Positions 35,316 through 44,564 of a stretch of 64,000 bases of DNA are shown in pieces. Origin of the DNA: Planctomycetota bacterium (GTDB taxonomy: Bacteria; Planctomycetota; Planctomycetia; Planctomycetales; Planctomycetaceae); the NCBI GenBank assembly GCA_018242525.1, contig JAFEBS010000017.1, positions 285,106 through 349,105 on the forward strand, given 5' to 3'. The notes beneath the pieces are model-generated. The model did no database searches. It saw nothing but the letters and a program-made list of their open reading frames with translations, and was not told the origin of the DNA. A program made the position numbers and the translations under genes. Numbering within the stretch: the first letter of the stretch is position 1; each line of letters opens with the position of its first letter.

Positions 35316-35900
35316 TCAGATTCCGCGTCCCTTGACGAGTCCGCTCAGTTGTTTGAATTCAGCCGCTTCCGCCGTTTCGGCCCATTCAAACAAGACCCCT
35401 TCGGCCGTGACCAGGGTGGCACCGCTGTAGGCCATCCGTTCGATGGCAGTCCGCTGGTCGATCTCGCGTCGCGAGGCGACCGCATCGACCACCACGTAGA
35501 CCTGGTATCCGCATGAAAGTAGATTGAGGACCGTCTGCAGAATACAGACATGAGTTTCCATCCCCGCGACGACGATCTGAAAACGGTCGTCGTCGGCGTC
35601 GGCGGCCAAGGGCCAGCCGAGAGCCTCGACCGCGCTGAATCGCTTTTTGGCCGGTCGGTCGGCACAGAATGGCTGCAAGGTGGCGACCGTGGCACCCAAC
35701 CCCTGGGGATACTGCTCGGTGATGGAGGTCGGAATCCCCAGCAATTGGGCACCTTCCGCCAGAAAGTGGCACGAGCGGATCAGCCGACTCCGAGTCTCCT
35801 CGGTCAGCGTGGGGACAAGTTTGTCCTGCACGTCCACGATCAGTAAACGACTGGCCGCACGGTGCAGCAATTCCGGGCTGCGAAGAGACTCTGTCGACAT
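35316..35900 (-). CDS. Isochorismatase-family hydrolase (YcaC-like)
   Basis: 194 aa from ATG 35900, which has an AGGA ribosome binding site. Cysteine-hydrolase fold with catalytic Asp in LLIVDVQDKL, Lys in KKRFSAV and Cys in VAGMETHVCILQT, and the cis-peptide GMETH. This set matches the YcaC/isochorismatase-like branch rather than true isochorismatases; substrates are small amides or esters. Directly upstream of the DUF58 gene on the same strand. Confidence 0.88.
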   Translation of the reverse strand: MSTESLRSPELLHRAASRLLIVDVQDKLVPTLTEETRSRLIRSCHFLAEGAQLLGIPTSITEQYPQGLGATVATLQPFCADRPAKKRFSAVEALGWPLAADADDDRFQIVVAGMETHVCILQTVLNLLSCGYQVYVVVDAVASRREIDQRTAIERMAYSGATLVTAEGVLFEWAETAEAAEFKQLSGLVKGRGI

Positions 35901-36107
35901 CGAATCATCCTGCTCAACGAACACAATTCTAACGACACCCAGAAGTAACGATCCGAAGTGGATTTGTCGACAGTGGACCACGAACCGACGATGCAGCCGA
36001 GTAGCCGCCGCGGGCCGCGGTGACGGTTCCGCCCCCAGGGAAGAGTGTTCACCACGGAGTCACGGGGATCACGGAGAGGGCCGCGAAGCCGAGTCTGGCC
36101 CCGATTG

Positions 36108-36944
36108 TTACTCAGGGAGCTTCCTTAGCAGTTGTCGGGCGCGGCTTTTCCAGCGGCCGGAGCGACGGGCGATGGCGGCCGGGCTGCCGTTGATGTCGTG
36201 CATCAAAGCCTGCAGGTGTTTGCGGGCTCCTTGAGTCTTCCCCTGGTCCGCGTACAGGGTGGCCAGCAGGTAGACCGCTTCGGGGTTCCGCCAGTTCTGA
36301 ATGTGTTGCTCAAAATGCTCCGTGGCGGCGGACACATCACCCAGTTGCAGGACGGACTTGCCGTAGGCGAGTGAAACATCTCCAAACTTGTATTTCGGAT
36401 CCTTGTCGAGGATTTGCCGTGTCCATCGGCGGACATCTGCGGGGCGCTTCTGCAGTGCCGCGACCTGAGCGGCGCCCCACAAGGCGGGCAGGTTTTGAGG
36501 CTCCTTGGCCAGGGCGCGGTCATAGGCACTGGCCGCCTGATCCAACTGACCCACGTCACGCAGTGCATCACCCCACAGGATGAATTGATGAGGATTGCCG
36601 ATCTGGACGGCTGCCGTTTCGAGCCGCGACAGTTCGCGTCCACGCGTCCACCGACGCAGAAAACCGGGGACTTGATGGTCGGACGCGGGGAGATACCGGA
36701 CGACAAAATAAACAATCGGGCCGACGCCCGGCACGATAATCATCACCCACAGCCAGAAAAAGCGGTCTGGTTCGGATCGCAGGCAGTGCACGAGCATCCA
36801 AAACCAGAAGCCTGTATAGACCAGCCATAGCAGACTCATACCGCCGCCAACCAGTTCGTCAAACACCGGGTTCCCGCGATAAGGGGAGAGTTGCGCCAGG
36901 ATTCCCAGCGATTCGATGCTTGCCAACGGAGCCAGCCAGGTCAT
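36108..36944 (-). CDS. TPR membrane protein with PLD-nuclease-type N-terminal segment
   Basis: 278 aa. Two membrane helices near residues 35-85 (GFWFWMLVHCLRSEPDRFFWL, then VMIIVPGVGPIVYFVVRYLP) match the small hairpin known as PLDc_N, which occurs in cardiolipin-synthase-like enzymes and as a free membrane anchor. The remainder (about residues 110-260) is tetratricopeptide repeats (WGDALRDVGQLDQAASAYDRAL, AQVAALQKRPADVRRWTRQIL, and so on), a protein-binding scaffold. No enzyme domain follows. A start at 36944 keeps the leader MTWLAPLASIESLG. Function unknown. Confidence 0.65.
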   Translation of the reverse strand: MTWLAPLASIESLGILAQLSPYRGNPVFDELVGGGMSLLWLVYTGFWFWMLVHCLRSEPDRFFWLWVMIIVPGVGPIVYFVVRYLPASDHQVPGFLRRWTRGRELSRLETAAVQIGNPHQFILWGDALRDVGQLDQAASAYDRALAKEPQNLPALWGAAQVAALQKRPADVRRWTRQILDKDPKYKFGDVSLAYGKSVLQLGDVSAATEHFEQHIQNWRNPEAVYLLATLYADQGKTQGARKHLQALMHDINGSPAAIARRSGRWKSRARQLLRKLPE

Positions 36945-37073
36945 GGCAGTTTTCCCGCAAATGCTGGACGAATGTTTCCGAAGGCGGGTGCCTCCTCAGG
37001 TTCCGCCGAACCGACGCAGAATGATTCTGAGGATGTATCGAAGTGAAGATCGGTTCGGCAACTGCGTCACAGC

Positions 37074-37590
37074 TTACTCGACAGCGGACAGTTCCAACAA
37101 ATGTCGGAAGGCCGGATCGTTTCGGAGCGAATCAAAATCGGTCTCGCCGGGGATCAGCTTTGCCAGGCTGCAATCCATCCGCAGCGCCCGTCCCAGCCAC
37201 GAAAGTGCCTGCTCCAGGTTGCGATCCAGCGCGTAGTAACAGGCCAGATTGTACAGGACGACCGAGACATCCGGATGGTGCTGGTAGGCCTGACGCATGG
37301 ATTCGATCGACCGATCCAGGCGGTCAATCCACTTGTAGCACCAGGCCATTCCCATGAGTGCATCCAGACTCTCGGGCTCCAATTCCAGCGCCTGTTGAAA
37401 GCACACCAGAGCCTGATCGTGTTCGAGCTTAGCGCGCATCCCCGCGCAAGAGCAGGCATTTGTACGCGGAATGACCAGGGTCAGAAACCTGCTTCAGGGC
37501 CTGCAGGGCATGATCGGGCATTCCCAGCGACAGGTAGCCTTCGGCCGCCAGCAACTGTTTCTGCCTTCTTTTCTCGGTGTTGAAGGGCAT
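37074..37590 (-). pseudogene. TPR protein interrupted by a one-base frameshift
   Basis: The first part starts at ATG 37590 (MPFNTEKRRQKQ, helix LLAAEGYLSLGMPDHALQAL) and ends at TAA 37429-37431 after LLLRGDAR. The second part, in another frame, resumes with KLEHDQALVCFQQALELEP, a textbook TPR helix, and runs on to ELSAVE. Removing the T of the TAA joins the halves as RGDARKLEHDQAL without a gap, giving about 171 aa. The 11-base overlap with an in-frame ATG (37439) leaves open that two polypeptides are made by coupled translation. Confidence 0.6.
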
Positions 37591-37658
37591 GAATTCAATT
37601 CCGCCGAGCGGGCATCGCAGTTTGTCACCCTGACACAGGGTTGGATGAAGGAAAGATC

Positions 37659-39536
37659 CTACTGCTTGGGGAGCTTGATGTCCTTGTTGTCGTAACGGGG
37701 ATCCCAGTAGGACTCGACGAACTTCATACCAAACCCGTGCGAGGCTTCCCATTGAGCACGCCGCGCCCAGGGAGTGCGCGGGTGGCTGTTCATGACCGCG
37801 GTGAATTCCGCCTTGGCCTGCTCATTCTGCTTCTTCAACTCCGCCAGATCCACGTTGGTGGCCCGCACCTGTTCTTTGTCGGGTTCCAAAAGTTCCTGCA
37901 CGCGGTGAATGTCCCAGTAGTTTTTCTTGGGGTCTTTGACGGTCGGCTTGTTCTTCTGGTGGGCATCCAGCGACAGCAACAACTGGAACAAGCGGACGCG
38001 GTAGGCCAGGCATTGAGCGTGCATCAGATCATAGTTGGCGCGCCAGCGTTCGGACGGTTCCCGGTCGCGGAGCTTCTTGACGGAATCCAGCACCTTGACC
38101 GCTTCGTTCAACAGGCCCATCGCACGCAGGGCTCGATCAAATGTCACCTTGCCCTGGGTCGCGAACTGGGCAAAATCCAGGCTGTATCGATGTTCCTGCA
38201 TGTTCAACTGCTTGTCGAGATGCGGATTCAGCGTCACGATGACACGCCACTGGGCATCCCGGAACTTGCTCGAATCCCGTTCTTTGGCGTACGACATTCG
38301 CGAACTGAGATCGGGCAGGTATTCCTTCATGTCCAGCAATTCGAATTTGCGATCTTCCAGCGATCCGGCTCCGGCCAGATTGTCCTCCTTGCCGGGCAAC
38401 ATGAAGAAGATCCCCCCGGTCTGCTTGGCAATGCGGACCTGCTCGTACGGACCAAACCCACTCGAAAACACGTCCCAGCGACCGTGCAATCCATCGAACT
38501 GCAGGCATTCTGGAAACGGTGTTTCCGGACCGCGATTGATCTGCAGCCAGTGCGTCAACTTGAATTGAGGATCCACCCACCGAATCCGCGCGTACGGATA
38601 ACCGAAGACCGAGTAATGTCCGAGCACATAGACTGGACTATCGGCACTCTTGCAGCGCTGAATCGTTTCCTCCACATGCTCGCCATCGTCACCGGATTCA
38701 TCGGTGACGACAATCACCACCAGTTTGCGCTTGGCCCGGATGGCACCGGCACCGTACTTCTGGAGTGCCGCGTTGATGGCGCCGCAGGTGTTCTCCAAGC
38801 CGCTTTCGTCGACCTTGATTTTGTCGATCGCCGCCTTGATGTCTTCGACATTCGCGGTCGGCTTGAGCGTGTGCTCGTTGATGCCCTTGCCAAAACTCAT
38901 CACGGTGGTGAGCAGGATTTCGTCGGAAGCCTTGAGCTTGGAGTCCGTTTTCTGAACCAGTCCCAGTTCCTCATAGACCTTGTGGAACCGCTCGCGAATT
39001 TCTTTCTGATCGTCGGTCATGCTCTCAGATTCGTCAAACAGCCAGACGACATGCACCTTGGATTCGCGCATCAGGCGCACCAGTTCCTGAGTCATCTGGC
39101 CCAGGGCTGCTCCATACCCTTCGACCACTCGGCCCACGTCACCCGTTACCTGGCCGGTCCCCAGGTCCGTGCTGATGATGTTCAGTCCCGGAACCGTCAT
39201 GGCTCCGATATTGACCTTCACATCGGGTTCGCGCAAGCTGGGGGCGTCGTCCACTTTTTGAGTGGCCACCACAGGCCCGGCAGTCCCTCCGGTGCCGGTC
39301 ATTCCCGCCGCCGTGGAACCCGCCACGTAATTGACCACCTCTGCCGCGACGGTGGATTGTTCGACTTCCTGAGTGAACTCCTCGTGCACGCGTTCCTCGT
39401 CAAAGACCGTGTCCAGCACCATCTGGAGGTTGTCCAGTGGTCCTTTGAACACGATCAGCGACAGCGCAATCAACAGCACCACGTGTATGCCGAGGGAAAT
39501 GCCCAGTCCAAGAGTAGCATCGCGATTGATCTTCAT
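37659..39536 (-). CDS. Membrane-anchored vWA protein A
   Basis: 625 aa. A single N-terminal helix (LGLGISLGIHVVLLIALSLIVF) has the TonB/TolR-like 'SLGIHV.LL' form. A vWA domain follows (about residues 155-340) with metal site VVWLFDESESM (DxSxS) and VVIVVTDESGDD. The C-terminal 280 residues are helical and TPR-like, ending near a Lys-rich tail. Paralogue of the protein encoded upstream at 39708-41621: same anchor, same vWA and the shared phrases GPETPFPECL/GPETLYPETL and SGFGPY/SGYGPY. A planctomycete-type extracytoplasmic vWA protein; partners unknown. Confidence 0.72.
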   Translation of the reverse strand: MKINRDATLGLGISLGIHVVLLIALSLIVFKGPLDNLQMVLDTVFDEERVHEEFTQEVEQSTVAAEVVNYVAGSTAAGMTGTGGTAGPVVATQKVDDAPSLREPDVKVNIGAMTVPGLNIISTDLGTGQVTGDVGRVVEGYGAALGQMTQELVRLMRESKVHVVWLFDESESMTDDQKEIRERFHKVYEELGLVQKTDSKLKASDEILLTTVMSFGKGINEHTLKPTANVEDIKAAIDKIKVDESGLENTCGAINAALQKYGAGAIRAKRKLVVIVVTDESGDDGEHVEETIQRCKSADSPVYVLGHYSVFGYPYARIRWVDPQFKLTHWLQINRGPETPFPECLQFDGLHGRWDVFSSGFGPYEQVRIAKQTGGIFFMLPGKEDNLAGAGSLEDRKFELLDMKEYLPDLSSRMSYAKERDSSKFRDAQWRVIVTLNPHLDKQLNMQEHRYSLDFAQFATQGKVTFDRALRAMGLLNEAVKVLDSVKKLRDREPSERWRANYDLMHAQCLAYRVRLFQLLLSLDAHQKNKPTVKDPKKNYWDIHRVQELLEPDKEQVRATNVDLAELKKQNEQAKAEFTAVMNSHPRTPWARRAQWEASHGFGMKFVESYWDPRYDNKDIKLPKQ

Positions 39537-39610
39537 GGGTCACCGATCGCCGAAGAACTGAGTCCGATGAAGCGGACCAATGATGGAAAAAACGGCAACA
39601 GGATGTTACG

Positions 39611-39642
39611 AAAAACCCCTTGCGAGATCCTCCTGCAAGGGG
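39611..39642 (-). terminator. Intrinsic terminator after vWA protein B
   Basis: On the minus strand CCCCTTGC pairs with GCAAGGGG around an 11-base loop, followed at once by TTTTT. It lies 66 bases beyond the stop of the 39708-41621 gene and before the start of the next vWA gene, so the two paralogues are probably transcribed separately. Confidence 0.8.
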
Positions 39643-39707
39643 CCACGAACATCACATGAAACTGCAACTTTCGGATGGGCGAAGATCCGTCCTCGTCCGC
39701 TGGCTGT

Positions 39708-41621
39708 TCAGATGTCTCGTCGCTTGGGATCGTCGGTGATCATGACCTTCTTCTTCTTCTTGGTCAGAGGGTCTTCGACTTCAAGAAACTTCGGTCCTGG
39801 TTTGTTCTTGCCATTCCCCATTCCGCCGCCATTGGGATCGTAATGGGATTCCCGCCACTTCCAGCCCATCGGGATCCCGTATTCCTTTTCCGCGAACTGC
39901 TGCCACGGCGTTCCCGGGTGATCGTCAATCACTCGCTTCAGGTATTCGGCGGCCTTGGTGGCCAGTTTTTTGGTGGTAGCCCCCGAATTGATTTCACTGG
40001 ATGGCTCCAGTTTCCACTGGTTGCTCCCGGGCTTCTCGAATTTGCGGGGCGAACTCTTCATTTCGGCGAGCATCATGTTGTAGCCATAACTGCGAGCCTG
40101 CAGTGCCAGAACGCGACCCATGGCCAGATCGAAGCCCGCCTTGGACCGGGCGTCCTTGATCTTGGCGCGATCCTTTTCGCCGGGTTCCAGCAGCAACTTC
40201 AGTTGATTGATCTTGTATTCAAATTCGACGATCGACTTCTGAGCTTCCGTGATCGCCACGCGCAACACGTTGTCGTTTTCGGCAGGAAAGTCCAGACGGG
40301 GCAGCGGAACGTTTTCCACTTTCAGCAGGCGGGCAACGTCACGCAGGACACTCTTCGCCTTGTTATCGTTGAATTCCCGGTCAATCATCGGGATGGGGCG
40401 ATAATCGGGCGCATAGTTTCGCATGACTTGCGGATCAAAGTTGCGGCCCCGACCTTCGCTGGCGATCAGGTACAGGCCGTTTGTTTCGGCACACAGGCGA
40501 GTCAGGGCGTAGGGGCCGTACCCGGACGACATATTCTGCAGTTCGTAATCGTTGGTCCCCCAATAGGCCAGCCGCAACGTCTCGGGGTACAGTGTTTCCG
40601 GACCTCTGTGCATGACCCCGATGACCGTTTCACCGCTTTCCAGCGTGAAGGGGGCTTCGGTGGTTTCGCGACCAAACGGCGCAGCGTCACCGACGCAATA
40701 GCAACGCATCCCGTATCGTTTGGTCGAGGCGATCGCAGTTTCCAGGAACTGAGGGGCATCGGAACCTGCTTCGTCCGTCACGATAATAATCATGATGTCA
40801 CGATGCATTTCCGTGCGGTACTTCTGGAAATGCCTGGCGACCTGCGTCACCGCGGCAAACGTGTTTTCGTTCCCCGAAGCTTCTGATTTGATCCCATGGA
40901 CCGTCTTGACAAGTTCCGCCGTGTCATCGATCGGGTCCTTGGTCAAAATGTTCGTCCGCTCGCCAAACACCGCGACAGCGCTCTTCAGCGCCTTGTCGGA
41001 ATTGACGTTCAGGGCGTTCAGTTGCTTGTACACGTTTTCGACACGGTCAGCGATCACCGCGCGCCGACCGGACAGGGATGGAGAGACATCAAACAGCCAG
41101 ACGACCAGGGTCTTCTTTTCACGCAGCGAATTGGCAATTTCCCAAGCCAGACGATCGACGGCACCTTCGACGCCACCGGGATGTTCGGTGGCACCCGTGG
41201 TTGCCACGGACGCCAGGACATCGGCCTTGGCGGGTTGCGACAGTTCCTCGGTGGGCAGATTGGGAACTTCCAGATCTTCGGCGATCGTTTGTTCAATCTG
41301 CTCTTGCGGATCTTTGGAAATCTGCATCGCGGCCTCTTGCGACGAGGCAAACGAATTGATGTCACTGTCACTACCCAACTGGTCCGACGTCGTCGAATCC
41401 AACTTGTAACTCGTTGGATCTTCGTCGTTTTCCATCTCGCTGGTGATCGTGGTGAACACCTGCAATTGACTGGAAAACTTGATCATGCCCAGTGCAGCCA
41501 GCAGGATCACATGGAGCGCCAGGCTCGCTCCAAACGCCATCTGCAGCGTCCGGGAGACTTTGTTGCTCTCGATCTCCATCTCGAAGACTTCGGGTTCACT
41601 GGCACGAAGATTAGCGCTCAC
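39708..41621 (-). CDS. Membrane-anchored vWA protein B
   Basis: 637 aa. Anchor helix MAFGASLALHVILLAALGMI at residues 28-47, an acidic Ser/Thr-rich linker (to about 165), vWA domain with LVVWLFDVSPSLS (DxSxS metal ligands) and IIIVTDEAGSD, then a helical C-terminal half with a Gly/Asn-rich stretch and the basic end DPLTKKKKKV. Paralogous to the next gene downstream; similarity covers anchor, vWA and the GPYALTRLC..TNGLYL segment. Start 41621; no closer ATG precedes the anchor except residue 15. Likely extracytoplasmic, role unknown. Confidence 0.72.
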   Translation of the reverse strand: MSANLRASEPEVFEMEIESNKVSRTLQMAFGASLALHVILLAALGMIKFSSQLQVFTTITSEMENDEDPTSYKLDSTTSDQLGSDSDINSFASSQEAAMQISKDPQEQIEQTIAEDLEVPNLPTEELSQPAKADVLASVATTGATEHPGGVEGAVDRLAWEIANSLREKKTLVVWLFDVSPSLSGRRAVIADRVENVYKQLNALNVNSDKALKSAVAVFGERTNILTKDPIDDTAELVKTVHGIKSEASGNENTFAAVTQVARHFQKYRTEMHRDIMIIIVTDEAGSDAPQFLETAIASTKRYGMRCYCVGDAAPFGRETTEAPFTLESGETVIGVMHRGPETLYPETLRLAYWGTNDYELQNMSSGYGPYALTRLCAETNGLYLIASEGRGRNFDPQVMRNYAPDYRPIPMIDREFNDNKAKSVLRDVARLLKVENVPLPRLDFPAENDNVLRVAITEAQKSIVEFEYKINQLKLLLEPGEKDRAKIKDARSKAGFDLAMGRVLALQARSYGYNMMLAEMKSSPRKFEKPGSNQWKLEPSSEINSGATTKKLATKAAEYLKRVIDDHPGTPWQQFAEKEYGIPMGWKWRESHYDPNGGGMGNGKNKPGPKFLEVEDPLTKKKKKVMITDDPKRRDI

Positions 41622-41802
41622 GATGAATTCCTCGCAGATCGGCCTGGAGTTGGTCCCTGTTCAGACATCAGAACTGACCGACCGCAAACCGGGGATTCCG
41701 CCGATATTGGAGTCTACCCATTTGAAAACAACGTTGCAAACTGCAGTTTTAATCCCATCCGACAAACGTGGATCATTACCGACATGGTTCAGTTCAGACT
41801 CG

Positions 41803-41826
41803 TTTGGGAACTGAACAGTTCCCAAA
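41803..41826. promoter_or_regulatory. Perfect 11-base inverted repeat, possible operator
   Basis: TTTGGGAACTG AA CAGTTCCCAAA. About 180 bases upstream of the vWA protein B start. No T-run on either side, so more like a dyad operator than a terminator; it could also be a transcribed hairpin in the vWA leader. Confidence 0.4.
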
Positions 41827-42035
41827 AACTGCTTTCGGTTCATTCTGGACGGTGATTCTGGTACCTATTTATCACCCCAAAATCGCATAAAACCTTCGCC
41901 TGCTTTCGGAAAAGATTAGTTCGTAAATCGGGATTCGACCGCGATGAAACACCGGCGAACGGCAAGAGTTCTTCGGGCGACTCGTGCAGTATTCGCCAAA
42001 AAAAATCGCAAACTCTTTTATTGAATGGAGTTACG

Positions 42036-42041
42036 TATAAT
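42036..42041 (+). promoter_or_regulatory. Candidate -10 box for the lipase gene
   Basis: Exact TATAAT preceded by TTACG; 120 bases upstream of ATG 42161. No good -35 hexamer at 16-18 bases (CTCTTT is the best), so support is limited. Confidence 0.3.
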
Positions 42042-42160
42042 CCAAACAAAGGTAACATCGAGAAACGAAATCGAAACCACGAAACGGAACCGGAATCCCC
42101 CACCGTGACCGTTCAACTGCAGAAAAGCCCGCATTTCCTTACAATAATTGAGGTTCTGGC

Positions 42161-43000
42161 ATGGAACTGGTCACAGCAGAGATTGAAGGAGCCGGCGGGG
42201 TTCGGCTGCTGGTCCGGGATCACCGCCCCGCGGGTCGCTGGTCCCGGACATTCCTTTGCGTTCATGGATTGGGCGAACATGGCGGGCGGTATGAACACTT
42301 TTCTGAGTGGCTGGTCGAGCGAGGCATCCGGGTGATCATGGGTGATCTGCGTGGCCACGGTCGATCTGCTGGAACACGCACCCACGTCCTGTCGTTTGAC
42401 GAATACCCGGCGGATCTGGGTTTGCTCTGGCGGCATTTTCAGCTCGAAAAGCCGTCCACAGTCGTGTTTGGGCACAGCATGGGCGGGTTGATTGCCGTGC
42501 GGGCCGTCCAGACGGGAGCCGTCGACCCTGAGGCGCTGATCCTGACTTCACCGTTGCTGGGCCTGAAATTGCGTGTCAGCCCGTTGAAGCGTCTGTTGGG
42601 AAAATTACTGGTCCGCTTCCTGCCGGAAACACGTTTTCGAAACGGGCTCGATCCCCGCAACATGACGCGTGACCCCCGGTTCGCCGAAGAACGTCGCAAC
42701 GACCCACTCATTGTCCGGACCGTTACCGCCAGTTGGTTTTTTGCGATGCAGCGTGCAATCCTGCAGGCCCACCGCGATGTCGCCAGGATTTCGATCCCCA
42801 TCCTGGCGTTTCGCGGGATGGCCGACGAGACGACGGATGGGGACGTGCTGTCGACCTGGCTGAGTCGCACCAAATCGTCCGTCTGTGATCTGGTGTCTCT
42901 GCCAACTCACGTCCACGAGGTGTTCCACGAATCGGACTGGCGGGATTCCATGGATCGCATGATGCAATGGTTGGATCAAATCAAAACCCCGACACTCTGA
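42161..43000 (+). CDS. Alpha/beta hydrolase, monoacylglycerol-lipase type
   Basis: 279 aa. Oxyanion loop LCVHGLGEHGGRY (about residues 32-44), GDLRGHGRSAG, nucleophile Ser106 in FGHSMGG, the acid in FRGMADETTD and His in PTHVHEVFHE. The HG.GEH.GRY and LRGHGRS.G motifs are those of monoacylglycerol lipase/lysophospholipase proteins (hydrolase_4). A GAGG site precedes ATG 42161. About 120 bases upstream of the DUF58-transglutaminase pair, same strand. Confidence 0.85.
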   Translation: MELVTAEIEGAGGVRLLVRDHRPAGRWSRTFLCVHGLGEHGGRYEHFSEWLVERGIRVIMGDLRGHGRSAGTRTHVLSFDEYPADLGLLWRHFQLEKPSTVVFGHSMGGLIAVRAVQTGAVDPEALILTSPLLGLKLRVSPLKRLLGKLLVRFLPETRFRNGLDPRNMTRDPRFAEERRNDPLIVRTVTASWFFAMQRAILQAHRDVARISIPILAFRGMADETTDGDVLSTWLSRTKSSVCDLVSLPTHVHEVFHESDWRDSMDRMMQWLDQIKTPTL

Positions 43001-43120
43001 ATCCGAATTGAAAACGGGCCGTGAACTCGTTCTTGTAGTTGGAGTCCATCGGAGACTGGGACCCGACAGAATTGTCCCTGGAATGTGCAGTGATCGGCGG
43101 CGTGCGGAAAAGGGGTGTTG

Positions 43121-44560
43121 ATGTCGAAAGTCGTACCGGCCACGATGCCACGACGACCGCGCTGGTACTCGTCGATCCCCGCGCTGATGGTGGCACTGGT
43201 CCTGGGGCTGGGCTATTCCCGCTGGACGGTCGGAATGACACTGGCGTCGCGCATCATGTTTCGCGCCGTGGTCGTTCTGTTCGCCGTCATCGGAGTCTTC
43301 CAGATCGCTTCGGCCCTGTCACCGACGCGGGGGACGCTTGCCACCCCCGGCTTTGGAAAGCATCGGATGGTGGTGCCCGTCGAAGGGATCGTCTACCTGA
43401 CAATCATGTTCGCGCTTTTTACCGGTGCCATGCTGACCAAGTCGAACATGTTGCTGCTGGTGTTCGCTCTGATGGCGGGTCCCTTTGTCATCAATGGCTG
43501 GATGACATTTGGCATGCTGCAGTCCGCACGAGTCACCCGAACCGCCCCGCCACGGGCGATGGTGGGTGAACTGTTCAACGTGGAACTGATGCTGTCGAAC
43601 AGCCGTCCCCTGATGTCCATCTGGATCATGTCCGTTCGTGATACGATCCAGCACGCGTACGAAAACCTGACGGCGGTCGTCCTGTTTGCCCGCGTGGCAC
43701 CGCGTTCGTCACAAGTCGGTCATTACCAGTTGAAGCTGATGCGTCGCGGTCGATATCAACTGGGGCCGCTGCTGACGTATTCCCGCTTTCCACTGGGGTT
43801 GGTTGAACGGAGCCGGTTGTTTCCCCTGGCGGGCGAAGTCCTGATCTATCCCAGGATTGGACGGCTGGGGGCGGCCTGGCGACGGCGCTGGCTGGGTGCC
43901 ACCGAACTGGTGGCCCGACCGCAGCCGCAGGCCGGCGTCTTTCACGACGAGTTCCATCGACTGCGTGAGTTTCGGACGGGTGACAATCCACGCGACATCC
44001 ATTGGCGCACCTCCGCCCGCCGCGGGGAGCTGATCCTGCGGGAATACCAGCAGAATCGGGATTTCAACCTGTCAATCATCCTGGACCTGTGGCAGCCCGA
44101 CTCGGCTCGTAAGGAAGAATCCCGACTGATCGAGCAGGCGCTCAGTTTTGCCGCCACAGCCATTGTTGAGCATGGTCGCGGTTGTCGGGATGCCATCCTG
44201 ACATTGTCGGCGTCCGGTGCAACGACGTTCCGGTGGCAGGGACAGGGAACGTCCGCCAGCCTGGAATCTCTGTTCGACGGCCTGGCCGTGATGAATGCCG
44301 GTCCCGCCCGCGACACGATGTCCCTGGTGGATGATGTGGTGTATCGGTCGTCCAATTCGACTCAGATCGTATTGCTGACCACGCGCTCGGCCGGTGATCC
44401 GAATCCGCTGCCAATTCACAACCCGCGTATCGACATGATTTGTCTGCCGGACATCGATTTTGAACGAGCGCTGATTTTTGAAGAGCCCCTGGAACCGGTC
44501 CCGGACACGCCAACGGTCGTGAGCCGCGAATCACAGGTGTCCCTGGGAATGGAAACGTGA
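43121..44560 (+). CDS. Membrane-anchored DUF58 protein
   Basis: 479 aa. Three or four membrane helices near the N terminus (to about residue 140), then a linker, then the DUF58 core: FHRLREFRTGDNPRDIHWRTSARRGELILREYQQNRDFNLSIILDLW (about residues 285-330). Two other family marks are the LLTYSRFPLGLVERSR segment and the RRRWLGATEL stretch. A terminal vWA-like part continues to the end. Sits four bases upstream of the transglutaminase gene, the standard DUF58-DUF3488/transglutaminase operon that usually also has a MoxR ATPase; none is adjacent. ATG 43121 has an AGGGG site. Confidence 0.88.
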   Translation: MSKVVPATMPRRPRWYSSIPALMVALVLGLGYSRWTVGMTLASRIMFRAVVVLFAVIGVFQIASALSPTRGTLATPGFGKHRMVVPVEGIVYLTIMFALFTGAMLTKSNMLLLVFALMAGPFVINGWMTFGMLQSARVTRTAPPRAMVGELFNVELMLSNSRPLMSIWIMSVRDTIQHAYENLTAVVLFARVAPRSSQVGHYQLKLMRRGRYQLGPLLTYSRFPLGLVERSRLFPLAGEVLIYPRIGRLGAAWRRRWLGATELVARPQPQAGVFHDEFHRLREFRTGDNPRDIHWRTSARRGELILREYQQNRDFNLSIILDLWQPDSARKEESRLIEQALSFAATAIVEHGRGCRDAILTLSASGATTFRWQGQGTSASLESLFDGLAVMNAGPARDTMSLVDDVVYRSSNSTQIVLLTTRSAGDPNPLPIHNPRIDMICLPDIDFERALIFEEPLEPVPDTPTVVSRESQVSLGMET

Positions 44561-44564
44561 TGGA

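Larger units (their letters stand above)
41622..42160. other. Divergent intergenic region, 539 bases, no gene seen
   Basis: Contains promoters for vWA protein B (minus) and the lipase gene (plus). Two features stand out: a perfect palindrome at 41803-41826 and a TATAAT box at 42036-42041. The stretch from about 41860 to 42060 is visibly A+T-rich compared with the flanking genes. Confidence 0.5.

Noticed and set aside
37641..39659. 672-residue open frame on the plus strand opposite vWA protein A
   Set aside because: Antisense shadow of a real gene; its sequence has no domain or signal character and its codons mirror the vWA gene.
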